Shown piece by piece: positions 28,917 to 38,035 of a stretch of 64,000 nucleotides of DNA; the first letter of the stretch is position 1; the number at the start of each line of letters is the position of its first letter. This DNA comes from Ereboglobus luteus (GTDB lineage Bacteria; Verrucomicrobiota; Verrucomicrobiia; Opitutales; Opitutaceae), in contig NZ_CP023004.1 of assembly GCF_003096195.1 (NCBI RefSeq), positions 2,832,501 to 2,896,500 on the forward strand, read 5' to 3'. The position numbers were made by a program, and so were the translations under genes. The notes beneath the pieces were generated by a model that was not told the DNA's origin, made no database searches, and saw only the letters and a list, made by a program, of their open reading frames with translations.

Positions 28917-30460
28917 ATGAATATGCAACGCACAATGCACACATTCACGCGCATCGCCGCCTTTCTCGTTCTGGCCGCTGGCACGGCCTTCGCGAAAGTT
29001 GCGCATCCCGATATCACGCCCGTCGCCGGCATCGACCTTTACGGCACGATTCTTGACGACGTCGGCGCGCCCGTCGCCGGTGTTGTTGTGAGCGACGGTT
29101 TCCAGTGCGTCGCCACCGACGCGAAGGGCGTTTATCAAATGAAACGCAACCCGAAGGCGCGCATGGTGTATTACTCCACGCCGGCCGCTTATGTTGTCAA
29201 CACGCTCGCCAAGCCCGGCGACAAGGGCGGCTCGGCTGCGTTTTACGCGAAGCTCGACAAACACGCCGGGCTGCAACGCCACAACTTCGACCTCGCGCGC
29301 CTTTCCGCGCCCGAGCGGAAGTTCACGCTTGTCTGCATCGGCGATCCGCAAACGAAAAGGGACGAGCAGATCGTGCGCTACAAAAAGGAAACCATCGGCG
29401 ACCTCCGCGCATTCGCCCGCGCCTCAGTCTCGCCCTGCTACGCAATCCTCCTCGGCGATGTTTGCGGCGACGCGATGGACTTGCACCGCCCCATGCGCGA
29501 CGCCACCGCGCTGGCCGGCATCCCGTTCTTTGCCGTCATCGGAAATCACGATCACGACGCGTCCGTCAAGGGCGACGACCACAAGGCCGGCGCGGGTTTC
29601 GAGTCGGTTTTCGGTCCGCTCAATTTCTCCCTCAACCGCGGCGACGTTCACATCATCGGCATGGACGACATCCTCTACAACGGCAGCAAAAACTACAAAA
29701 GCGGCTTCACCGACGAGCAGGTCGAGTGGTTGCGCCAGGACCTGAGTTTCGTCCCCAAGGACAAAATTATTGTCCTCGCCTATCACGCCCCGCTCGGCCA
29801 CGGCAACGCGCAAAACCGCGAGAATCTTATGAAGCTCTTCGAGGGTTACGCCGAGGTTCACCTCATGGCCGGCCATTCGCACAACCACAGGAATACTATT
29901 ATCAAAAAACCGATCGCCGCCTACGAGCACGTCACCGGCACCGCGTGCGGCGCGTGGTGGCGATCCACGCTCAACACCGACGGCACGCCCAACGGCTACG
30001 GCGTCTTCAACTTCAACGGAAACAAAGTCGCCGACTGGTTCTACAAGGCCAACGGACGCGGGCGTGATTACCAGATGCGGATGTATCGCGGCGACGCGAG
30101 CTTTGGCGGTCCCGGCGGCAAGTTTTCCTACGGCAAAACCGCGAACGATGTCGTCGTCGATGTCTGGAACGCCGACTCCAAGTGGAAAATCGTCGCCTAT
30201 GAAAACGGCGTCAAGGCCGGCGCGCTGAAAAAACTTCCCCGCATGGTTGACGCCTATGCGGCCGGCTACCATGCGGGCGTGCTCAACAATCAAAGACCGG
30301 GCTACGGGCATGTTCCCCCGGCACGAACCAGCACCTCTACCTGCACACCAAGAAAGACCCCGACGCCCGCGTCGAAATCCGCGCGACCGATCGTTTCGGA
30401 AAAACCTACACGCTTGACGAATACACCACCGACCACTCCCTCGCCGAGCCGCCGCGTTGA
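28917..30460 (+). CDS. Exported calcineurin-like phosphoesterase, tandem paralogue 2, frameshifted near its end
   Basis: Same layout as its neighbours: signal peptide, N-terminal beta domain, phosphatase core (GDPQ, LLGDVCGD, VIGNHDHD, LAYHAP, AGHSHNHRN) and C-terminal domain with ACGAWWRSTLN. In the run of five C at 30315-30319 the frame is broken: as it stands translation runs to 30485 with an unrelated tail. With one more C the frame reads HVPPGTNQHLYLHTKKD and ends at the TGA at 30458-30460, like both paralogues. This is a sequencing error or a lesion confined to the last roughly 50 residues; the catalytic core is whole. Confidence 0.88.
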
Positions 30461-30509
30461 CGCGCGCCCCGCTTTCCCTATTTAATCAAGCCTCAACCCA
30501 AAACACGAC

Positions 30510-32057
30510 ATGCACAAACACCACCCGACATTTCAGCGCGCGCGATTCCTTGCGCGCATCGCCGCCGCATTTCTCGTTCTGGCCGTTGGCACGGTCTTCG
30601 CGAGCGCAAAGCATCCCGACATCAAGCCCGACGCGGGCATGGATCTTTACGGCAGCATCATCGACGAAACCGGCGCGCCCGTCGTCGGTGTTGTCGTGAG
30701 CGACGGCTTTCAGTGTGTGGCCACGGACGCCCGGGGCGTTTATCAGATGAAGCGCAATCCGAAGGCGCGCATGGTGTATTACTCGACGCCCTCGGAATAC
30801 GAAATTCACACGCAGGCCACAGCCGTTAAAAAAGGCAAGGGCTCCTCGGCGGTGTTTCACGCAAAACTCGACAGGCGCGGAAAACAAAAACGCTTCAACT
30901 TCGACCTCAAGAAACTCCCCGCGCCGGAAAAGCTGTTCACGCTCATCTGTGTCGGCGATCCGCAGACCTCGAACGACACGAATATCGTGCGCTACCGGAA
31001 CGAGACCGTCGTCGATCTCTACACATTCGGCAAAACCTCCAAGCTGCCCTGCTACGCCATTCTTCTCGGCGACATTTGCAGCGACGCCCCTCAATACCAT
31101 CGCACCATGCGCGATTACACCGGCCTCACTGAAATACCTTATTTCGCCGTCATCGGAAACCACGACCACGAGCAGGCGATCACCGACGATTACAAAGCCT
31201 CGGCGGACTTCGAATCGGTTTTCGGCCCGGTCAACTTCTCGTTCAACCGCGGCGACGTGCACATCATCGGCATGGACGACATCCTCTACAACGGCAGGAC
31301 CGACTACAAAAGCGGCTTCACCGACGAGCAGGTTGAGTGGCTGCGTCAGGACCTGAGTTTCGTCCCCAAGGACAAAATCATCGTCCTCGGCTATCACGCC
31401 CCGCTCTACGAGGGCGAGGCCAAGAATCGCGCGAAGTTGATGAAACTTTTTGAGGGCTACGCCGAAGTTCACCTCATGGCGGGGCACACGCATGATCATC
31501 GAAATTTCTTCGTTAAAAAACCGATCGAAGCTTACGAGCACATCCACGGCACCGCCTGCGGTGCATGGTGGCGCTCGACACTCAACAAGGATGGCGCGCC
31601 AAACGGCTACGGCGTCTACACCTTCAACGGGAACAAGGTCGCGGACTGGTATTTCAAGGCCACCGGCTACGGTCGCGGCTACCAGATGCGGATGTATCCC
31701 GGTGATGTGACCTTTGGCGGCAAATATTCCTACAAACAAGGGCCGAACGATGTTGTTGTCGATGTCTGGAACGCTGATCCCGAATGGAAAATCATCGCCT
31801 ATGAAAACGGCATTGCGGTCGGTCCGGTGAGAAAGCTTCCCCGTATGGTTGACGCTTACGCCGTCGGTTACCACGTAGGCGAGCTCGGTGCGAATAGCAC
31901 TGGCTACGAGACAAAATCGAACCAGCACCTCTACGTGCACACGAAGAGAGACCCCAACGCTCGCGTCGAAATCCGCGCCACGGACCGTTTCGGGGTCACC
32001 TACGTCGTGCGCGAACTCACAACCGACCTTTCCCGCGCCGGAAAATATCCGCGCTGA
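30510..32057 (+). CDS. Exported calcineurin-like phosphoesterase, tandem paralogue 3
   Basis: A 515-residue protein with a signal peptide (about residues 1-30), beta-sandwich N-terminal domain, phosphatase core with GVGDPQTS, LLGDICSD, VIGNHDHEQ, LGYHAPL and AGHTHDHRN, and C-terminal domain with ACGAWWRSTLNKDG and NQHLYVHTKRDPN. It is intact and very similar to paralogues 1 and 2 throughout, so the trio arose by tandem duplication. The residue just before the second His of the GHTH-xH motif differs among the three (Y, N, D), and the segment after it varies, which may tune the substrate. The FAD protein gene follows after 39 bases. Confidence 0.93.
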   Translation: MHKHHPTFQRARFLARIAAAFLVLAVGTVFASAKHPDIKPDAGMDLYGSIIDETGAPVVGVVVSDGFQCVATDARGVYQMKRNPKARMVYYSTPSEYEIHTQATAVKKGKGSSAVFHAKLDRRGKQKRFNFDLKKLPAPEKLFTLICVGDPQTSNDTNIVRYRNETVVDLYTFGKTSKLPCYAILLGDICSDAPQYHRTMRDYTGLTEIPYFAVIGNHDHEQAITDDYKASADFESVFGPVNFSFNRGDVHIIGMDDILYNGRTDYKSGFTDEQVEWLRQDLSFVPKDKIIVLGYHAPLYEGEAKNRAKLMKLFEGYAEVHLMAGHTHDHRNFFVKKPIEAYEHIHGTACGAWWRSTLNKDGAPNGYGVYTFNGNKVADWYFKATGYGRGYQMRMYPGDVTFGGKYSYKQGPNDVVVDVWNADPEWKIIAYENGIAVGPVRKLPRMVDAYAVGYHVGELGANSTGYETKSNQHLYVHTKRDPNARVEIRATDRFGVTYVVRELTTDLSRAGKYPR

Positions 32058-32096
32058 GCATTCGCACACCTGCATCAACCCGCCCGCCTTCCCGCC

Positions 32097-34058
32097 ATGT
32101 CACTCCAAAAAAAAACACGCACCACGCGCCGCGATTTTCTGAAAGGCGCCTCCGCCACCAGCATCCTCCTCGCGATGCCCTCCGGCATCCTCGGCGCGGC
32201 TCCCGCCGTCCTGAAACCGCCCGCGCCCGTGGCGTCCAAGCCGCGCCGTCCGCGCAAGGGCATGCGCACGCACGAGAACAGCCCGGTGATTCTTCGGCGC
32301 GAATTGTCGGCCGATCTCGTCGTCGTCGGCGGCGGGCTCTCCGGCATATGCGCGGCAATCGCGGCGGCGCGCCACGGCGCGTCGGTCGTGTTGTTGCAGG
32401 ACCGCCCCATGCTCGGCGGCAACGCCTCCAGCGAAATCCGCATGGGCATCATGGGCGCGCACGGCCACAACAACAAGGAAACCGGAATCCTCGAGGAATT
32501 GCAGCTTGAGAACATTTATCGAAACCCGCTGATGCGCTACACGCTCTGGGACGACGTCATGCTCTCGGCGGTCCTCGCCGAAAAAATCACACTGCTGCTC
32601 AACACGAGCGTCCACTCGGTCGAGACGGAGAACAATGTTATCAAAACCGTCACCGGCTGGAATCTTCATGAGTATTGCGAATACACGGTGAGCGGGCGCG
32701 TTTTTGCGGACTGCTCGGGCGACAGCATCCTGCGGCTCTCCGGCGCGGAGTTTCGCACGGGGCGCGAGGCGACGGACGAATTCGACGAGAGCTTCGCGCA
32801 GCCTCGGGCCGACGCGCACACAATGGGCAACTCCATCCTCATGCAGTTGCGCGAATGCAAGGAGCACCGCCCCTTCATCCCGCCGGCATGGGCGCATCGC
32901 TACACCGACGCAAACGCCCCGAAACACCGCAAGCTGCGCGCCGAGGACAATAACTTTTGGTTCATCGAATACGGCGGATTGATCGACACCATCGGCGACG
33001 CGAACAAAATCCAATTCGAACTCAAGCGCGTCGTTTACGGCCTCTGGGCCTACATGAAAAACCACCCCGACGGGCGCTGCAAAAATTACGAGCTGGACTG
33101 GGTCGGCTCGCTCCCCGGCAAGCGCGAGAGCGCGCGCCTCGTCGGCGATGTCATCCTAAACCAGCGCCACGTCATGGACGCCGGGCGCTTTCCCGACAGC
33201 GTCGCCCACGGCGGCTGGGTGCTCGACGACCATCATCCCGGCGGCATTCATTACGACGGCGAGCCGTCCAAGTTCGACTATCCGCCCGTGCCCTTCGGCA
33301 TCCCCTACCGCAGCCTGTATTCCAAAAACATCGACAACCTGTTTTTCGCGGGAAGAAACGTTTCCTGCACGCACGCCGCGCTGAGCACGATACGCGTCAT
33401 GGCCACTTGCGCCGTCATGGGCCAGGCCGTCGGCACTGCCGCGGCGCTGACGAAAAAACACGGCTGCATGCCGCGCGATATTTATAAAAAACACATCGCC
33501 GAACTGCAGGCGACCCTTCTCGACGACGACCAGATGATCCCGCACCTCCGCCGCAAAGTCTCCCCGCTGACATTGCAAGCGACAGCGCAGTTCGAGGCGC
33601 TGCGCGCCGGGCACGATCGCAACATTGAAAAAGGCGAGTGGGGCACCGGCGCCGGCAGCGGCACCGGCGGCACCAAATACAGGTGGCAGGACAAACAAAT
33701 CGAGACCGGCGTCTGGCTCAAGCAAGGCGAAACCGCCCGCTACGAATGGCCCGCGCCCGTGATGATTTCCTCCGCCCGCGCCGTGTTCGACACCGAGCTT
33801 TCCTTCCGCGGCAAACGCATGCGAAAACTGGAGGGGACGACCGATTACAAGGAACTGCCCGCGATGCTCGCCAGGGAGTTCGCGCTGGAAGTCCTCAAGG
33901 ACGGCCAATGGATGGAAATCGCCCGCGAAAAAGAAAACCGGCGACGCTTCTGGCGCGTGAAATTCCCCGCGGTCAGCTGCACCGCCGCCCGCCTGAAAGT
34001 CATCTCCACCTGGGGCGCGAAAACCGACGCGCACGTATTCAGCTTCGAGGTTGCGTGA
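32097..34058 (+). CDS. Tat-exported FAD-dependent oxidoreductase with C-terminal beta domain
   Basis: A 653-residue protein. A twin-arginine signal (TRRDFLKGASATSILLAM) points to folded export. The FAD-binding Rossmann motif VVVGGGLSGICAAIAAARHG and MLGGNASSEIRMG match the FAD_oxidored (PF12831) group often found in glycan-utilisation loci; the distal FAD motif LFFAGRNVSCTHAALSTIRV is present near residue 420. The last roughly 130 residues (WLKQGETARYEWP to the end) look like a discoidin-type beta-sandwich. The reaction is unknown: oxidation of a sugar or polyol part of the substrate is plausible. Confidence 0.85.
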   Translation: MSLQKKTRTTRRDFLKGASATSILLAMPSGILGAAPAVLKPPAPVASKPRRPRKGMRTHENSPVILRRELSADLVVVGGGLSGICAAIAAARHGASVVLLQDRPMLGGNASSEIRMGIMGAHGHNNKETGILEELQLENIYRNPLMRYTLWDDVMLSAVLAEKITLLLNTSVHSVETENNVIKTVTGWNLHEYCEYTVSGRVFADCSGDSILRLSGAEFRTGREATDEFDESFAQPRADAHTMGNSILMQLRECKEHRPFIPPAWAHRYTDANAPKHRKLRAEDNNFWFIEYGGLIDTIGDANKIQFELKRVVYGLWAYMKNHPDGRCKNYELDWVGSLPGKRESARLVGDVILNQRHVMDAGRFPDSVAHGGWVLDDHHPGGIHYDGEPSKFDYPPVPFGIPYRSLYSKNIDNLFFAGRNVSCTHAALSTIRVMATCAVMGQAVGTAAALTKKHGCMPRDIYKKHIAELQATLLDDDQMIPHLRRKVSPLTLQATAQFEALRAGHDRNIEKGEWGTGAGSGTGGTKYRWQDKQIETGVWLKQGETARYEWPAPVMISSARAVFDTELSFRGKRMRKLEGTTDYKELPAMLAREFALEVLKDGQWMEIAREKENRRRFWRVKFPAVSCTAARLKVISTWGAKTDAHVFSFEVA

Positions 34059-34093
34059 TTATGAAAGCCACACGCACACATGAAACAATCCAT

Positions 34094-34194
34094 GTAGGGG
34101 CGCACCTTGCGTGCGCCCTCGCGTCCGCCCTCGTTGGGGCTTCGTGCGCAAACAGTCTTTCGCAAACGAGGGCGCACGCAAGGTGCGCCCCTAC
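34094..34194. repeat. Inverted-repeat element, family A copy 3, with perfect 28-base arms
   Basis: Arms at 34094-34121 and 34167-34194 are exact reverse complements, starting GTAGGGGCGCACCTTGCGTG. The interior GCAAACAGTCTTTCGC matches copies 1 and 2. It occupies the gap between the FAD oxidoreductase and the first metallo-beta-lactamase-fold gene. Confidence 0.9.
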
Positions 34195-34209
34195 AAATTC
34201 ATTTCCCCA

Positions 34210-35442
34210 ATGACCGCAAAAAACACACTGCTTCCCCGCGTTCTCGCCCTTCTCATTTTTGCCGCCGGATTTTCTTTCGCGCGCGCCGAGTCCGTCAAGG
34301 CCGGCGACATCCTGCCGCCGTGGAGCGAGGGTTGTCTTGACATCCACCACATCAACACCGGGAGGGGCGAATCCTCGTTTATCATCATGCCAGACGGCAC
34401 GACGATGCTCGTGGACGCCGGCTCTATCGCCGGGAAACCTCGCTGGAGCGCCGAGGCGCGCCCCGACGGCTCGCGCTCCGCCGGCGAGTGGATCGCCCGC
34501 TACATCGGACGCGCCATGCGCGCGACCCCGAAAAAAAACGTCAGCTACGCGATGATTTCGCACTTCCACATCGACCACATGGGCGCGGTGGGAAAAGACA
34601 CGCCCGACTCGCGCATCGGCCCCTACAAGGCCAGCGGCATCACCGAGGTGGCGGACTTCGTTCCCTTTGAAAAAATCATCGACCGCGCATGGCCCGACTA
34701 CAAGGGGCGCGGCGGCCCGTGGAATGACGCGAAAATGAAAAACTACCGCAAGTTTGTGGGCTGGCAGATCGCGAACAAGGGCATGAAGGCGGAGCGTTTT
34801 AAGGTCGGCGTCAACAACCAGATCACCCTCGTCAACAACCCCGCGAAATATCCCAACTTCGAAATCCGCAACCTCTCCAACGACGGCATTGTCTGGACGG
34901 GCACGGGCGCGGAAACGCGCGACGCACTCGGCGGGCACACGACCAGCGGAAACAAATGCAGCATCGCCTTTCGCCTGGCCTACGGAAACTTCACGTATTT
35001 CAGCGGCGGCGATCTCGATTGCAGGGGCGTGGAAACTGGCGGCGTCGACATCGAGGCGGAAGTCGCCAAGGCCTCCGGCCGCGTGGATGTCATCAAGGCA
35101 AACCACCACGGCAACTACGACGCCAACGGCCCCGGCTTCATGCGCGCCCTCAGTCCGCGGGTGGTAATCATAGACTCCCATGGCGCCAGCCAGCCGTCCA
35201 TGAACGTATGGCGCCGCCTGCGCGACAAGAATCTCCTGCCAACCCCGCCGGATGTGTTTGCGACAAACCTCATGGAGGCGACCGCGCTGGCCATGAACGA
35301 AAAGCCCGAAAAGGTGGGCGCCCGCAGCCATGTCGTCGTTCGAGTCAGCCCCGGCGGCGAAAAATACTTTGTTTATCGCGTGGACAACACCGATGAAAGC
35401 GACCGCGTCCAGTCCGTCCACGGTCCCTACCACTCGAATTAG
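34210..35442 (+). CDS. Exported metallo-beta-lactamase-fold hydrolase, tandem paralogue 1
   Basis: A 410-residue protein starting at ATG 34210 with a signal peptide (about 1-25, LLIFAAGFSFARA). The MBL-fold core resembles the ComEC-type COG2333 group: LDIHHINTGRGESSFIIMPD, MLVDAGS, the metal motif SHFHIDHMG, FSGGDLD and NHHGNYDAN. The enzyme is therefore a probable di-zinc hydrolase of phosphodiester or ester bonds outside the cytoplasm. A 38-base gap separates it from the next paralogue. It differs most from the other two in having a shorter loop before the final metal ligands. Confidence 0.9.
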   Translation: MTAKNTLLPRVLALLIFAAGFSFARAESVKAGDILPPWSEGCLDIHHINTGRGESSFIIMPDGTTMLVDAGSIAGKPRWSAEARPDGSRSAGEWIARYIGRAMRATPKKNVSYAMISHFHIDHMGAVGKDTPDSRIGPYKASGITEVADFVPFEKIIDRAWPDYKGRGGPWNDAKMKNYRKFVGWQIANKGMKAERFKVGVNNQITLVNNPAKYPNFEIRNLSNDGIVWTGTGAETRDALGGHTTSGNKCSIAFRLAYGNFTYFSGGDLDCRGVETGGVDIEAEVAKASGRVDVIKANHHGNYDANGPGFMRALSPRVVIIDSHGASQPSMNVWRRLRDKNLLPTPPDVFATNLMEATALAMNEKPEKVGARSHVVVRVSPGGEKYFVYRVDNTDESDRVQSVHGPYHSN

Positions 35443-35480
35443 AAAAACAACGTTTCAAAAAGCACGCACCCAAAAAATCC

Positions 35481-36737
35481 ATGAAAACACCGACTCTTGG
35501 CATTATCGCATTTTTTGCTTTTGCAGCGCTCTCCATTCCCCCCGCCCGCGCCGACGCCGTCAAGGTCGGCGACACCCTGCCGCCGTGGAGCGAGGGTTGC
35601 CTCGACATCCACAACATCAACACCGGCAAGGGCGAGTCGTCGCTCATCATCATGCCCGACGGCACGACGATGCTTGTGGACGCCGGCGACATCAACGCAA
35701 AGGGAGGCGGCCTCGTTGACGCGCTGCCCGACGACACGCGCCTGCCGGGCGAATGGATCGCCCGCTACATCAGCCGCGCGACCGCAAGCACACCGGGCCG
35801 CGCGCTCAATTACGTGCTGCTCACCCATTTTCATTCCGACCACATGGGCAAGCTGGTGAAGACCTCCAGTGATTCGTCCGCCGGGGGCTACAAACTCGCC
35901 GGCGTCACCGAGGTCGCCGAGCATGTTGCGTTTGAAAAAATCGTCGACCGCGGCTGGCCCGATTACGATTTCCCGGAGCCGATCAAGGGCGCGATGATGG
36001 CAAACTACCGCAAGTTCGTGGACTGGCAGATCGCGAACAAGGGCGCGAAGGCGGAGCGCTTCAACGTCGGCGTGAACGACCAGTTCGCGCTGCGCCACAA
36101 TCCCGCGAAATATCCGAACTTCGAGATCCGCAACATCGCCGCCAACGGCGTTGTCTGGACGGGCCTCGGCGCAAACACGCGCAACCACTTTCCCGACCCG
36201 AAGGACGTGGCAAAGGGCGCGATCATCGAGAACAATTGCAGCATCGCATTCCGCCTGTCCTACGGGGCGTTCGATTATTTTGTCGGCGGTGACATCAGCG
36301 TGGCCGGAGTGGAAAACGCCGCGCCCGCCGACCGGCTTTGGATGGACATCGAGCGGCCCGTCGCGCTCGTCACCGGTCCCGTCGATGTGATGAAGGCCAA
36401 CCACCACGCCTATCGCGACGCCAACAGCGCGTTTTTCCTGAGCGCGCTCCGTCCGCGTGTGATCGTTGTCCACGTCTGGACCGCGCCGCAGCCCTCCGCC
36501 AACACCTACAGCCTGATGCGCTCGAAAAAAACGTGGCCCGGCGCGCGCGACATTTTTATCACCAACCAGCCCGAGTCCGCGAAATTGGTCACACGGGTTG
36601 ATCCGAAGGGGCCTCCTCCGGGGCATGTCGTTGTCCGCGTGAGCCCGGGCGGCGCCGAGTATTTCGTTTATGTGCTCGAGGAAACCAACGAGAGCGGTCG
36701 CGTGAAATCCGTCCACGGCCCCTACAAATCACGGTAA
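35481..36737 (+). CDS. Exported metallo-beta-lactamase-fold hydrolase, tandem paralogue 2
   Basis: A 418-residue protein with a signal peptide (about 1-26, ending ARA-DA), LDIHNINTGKGESSLIIMPD, LVDAGDI, THFHSDHMG, FVGGDIS and NHHAYRDAN. It shares long identical stretches with paralogue 3 (NHFPDPKDV, ARDIFITNQPE, HVVVRVSPGGAEY), so these two are the most recent duplicates. All predicted metal ligands are present. Co-directional spacing of 38 bases on each side supports an operon. Confidence 0.91.
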   Translation: MKTPTLGIIAFFAFAALSIPPARADAVKVGDTLPPWSEGCLDIHNINTGKGESSLIIMPDGTTMLVDAGDINAKGGGLVDALPDDTRLPGEWIARYISRATASTPGRALNYVLLTHFHSDHMGKLVKTSSDSSAGGYKLAGVTEVAEHVAFEKIVDRGWPDYDFPEPIKGAMMANYRKFVDWQIANKGAKAERFNVGVNDQFALRHNPAKYPNFEIRNIAANGVVWTGLGANTRNHFPDPKDVAKGAIIENNCSIAFRLSYGAFDYFVGGDISVAGVENAAPADRLWMDIERPVALVTGPVDVMKANHHAYRDANSAFFLSALRPRVIVVHVWTAPQPSANTYSLMRSKKTWPGARDIFITNQPESAKLVTRVDPKGPPPGHVVVRVSPGGAEYFVYVLEETNESGRVKSVHGPYKSR

Positions 36738-36775
36738 GAAAAAACATCACCCGCATAACACCCACCCAAAAAAAC

Positions 36776-38026
36776 ATGAAAACACTTATTCGCAGCGTGC
36801 TCGCGCTTTTTGTTTTTGCCGCCGGCGTCTCCGGCGTTCGCGCCGAACCCGTCAAGGTCGGCGATTCACTGCCGCTGTGGAGCGAGGGTCTGCTCGACAT
36901 CCACTTCATCAACATCGGCGCGGGTGAGTCGTCGCTCATCATCATGCCCGACGGCACGACGATGCTCGTGGACGCCGGCGACCACGGCCGCCCCGACGCC
37001 TACCATCTCTCCACGCTGCCCGACTCGACTCGCCAGGCGGGCGAGTGGATCGCGCGCTACGTCAAGCGCGCCACCACGAACGCGCCCGGCGACGCGATCA
37101 ATTACGTGATGATTTCGCATTTGCACGGGGATCACATCGGGAGCGTCAAAAAGCACACGCCGCCCGCCGCCTCCGGCGCCTACAAGCGCATCGGCATCAG
37201 CGAGGTCGCCGAGCATGTCGCGATTGAAAAAGTCCTCGATCGCGGCTGGCCCGACTACAATTTTCCCGTGCCGCAAAAAAGCGGCGTGGTCACCAACTAC
37301 CGGAAGTTTTTGAACTGGCAGGTCGCGAACAAGGGCGTGAAGGCCGAGCGGTTCAAACCCGGCGTGAACGACCAGATCGTGATGAACCACAACCCCAAGA
37401 AATACCCGAATTTTGAAATCCGCAACCTCGCCGCCAACGGTGTCGTCTGGACGGGAATCGGCTCAAACACGCGCAATCATTTTCCCGACCCGAAGGACGT
37501 GCCGCCGGGCGCGATCATCGAGAATCTTTGCAGCATCGCGTTCCGCCTGTCCTACGGCGAGTTCGATTATTTTTCCGGCGGCGACCTCAGCGTGAACGGA
37601 ACGGACAACGCCTCGACCGCCGACTTGTGGAGGGATATCGAGCGGCCCGTCGCGCTCGTCACCGGTCCAGTCGAGGTGATGAAGGCCAACCACCACGCCT
37701 ACTACGACGCCAACAGCCCGTTCTTTCTCGCCTCGCTGCGCCCGCGGGTGATCGTCGTCTCCACGTGGTTCACCGCCCATGTGGCGCTCAACACCTACCG
37801 CCGGATGCAGTCCAAGACGCTCTGGCCCGGCGCGCGCGACATTTTTATCACCAACCAGCCGGAGGCCATGAAACTGGCCGCGCGCCTCGACCCGAAGGAT
37901 CCGCCCCCGGGCCATGTCGTCATTCGCGTGAGCCCGGGCGGGGCCGAGTATACCGTGTATGTTCTCGACGAAACCAACGAGAGCGCCCGTGTGAAATCCA
38001 TCCACGGCCCCTACAAATCGCGCTGA
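36776..38026 (+). CDS. Exported metallo-beta-lactamase-fold hydrolase, tandem paralogue 3
   Basis: A 416-residue protein with a signal peptide (about 1-25, LFVFAAGVSGVRA), LDIHFINIGAGESSLIIMPD, MLVDAGDHG, the metal motif SHLHGDHIG, FSGGDLS and NHHAYYDAN. All metal-binding motifs are intact. It lies 9 bases before the sn-glycerol-1-phosphate dehydrogenase gene, the tightest link in the locus, which ties the secreted hydrolases to glycerol-phosphate metabolism. Confidence 0.91.
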   Translation: MKTLIRSVLALFVFAAGVSGVRAEPVKVGDSLPLWSEGLLDIHFINIGAGESSLIIMPDGTTMLVDAGDHGRPDAYHLSTLPDSTRQAGEWIARYVKRATTNAPGDAINYVMISHLHGDHIGSVKKHTPPAASGAYKRIGISEVAEHVAIEKVLDRGWPDYNFPVPQKSGVVTNYRKFLNWQVANKGVKAERFKPGVNDQIVMNHNPKKYPNFEIRNLAANGVVWTGIGSNTRNHFPDPKDVPPGAIIENLCSIAFRLSYGEFDYFSGGDLSVNGTDNASTADLWRDIERPVALVTGPVEVMKANHHAYYDANSPFFLASLRPRVIVVSTWFTAHVALNTYRRMQSKTLWPGARDIFITNQPEAMKLAARLDPKDPPPGHVVIRVSPGGAEYTVYVLDETNESARVKSIHGPYKSR

Positions 38027-38035
38027 TTTTTTCCA

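Noticed and set aside
30300-30340. Programmed ribosomal frameshifting in the calcineurin paralogue and the sulfatase
   Set aside because: Neither site has a clear heptanucleotide slip site and stem-loop; the simple addition of one C explains both, and paralogues have no such signal.
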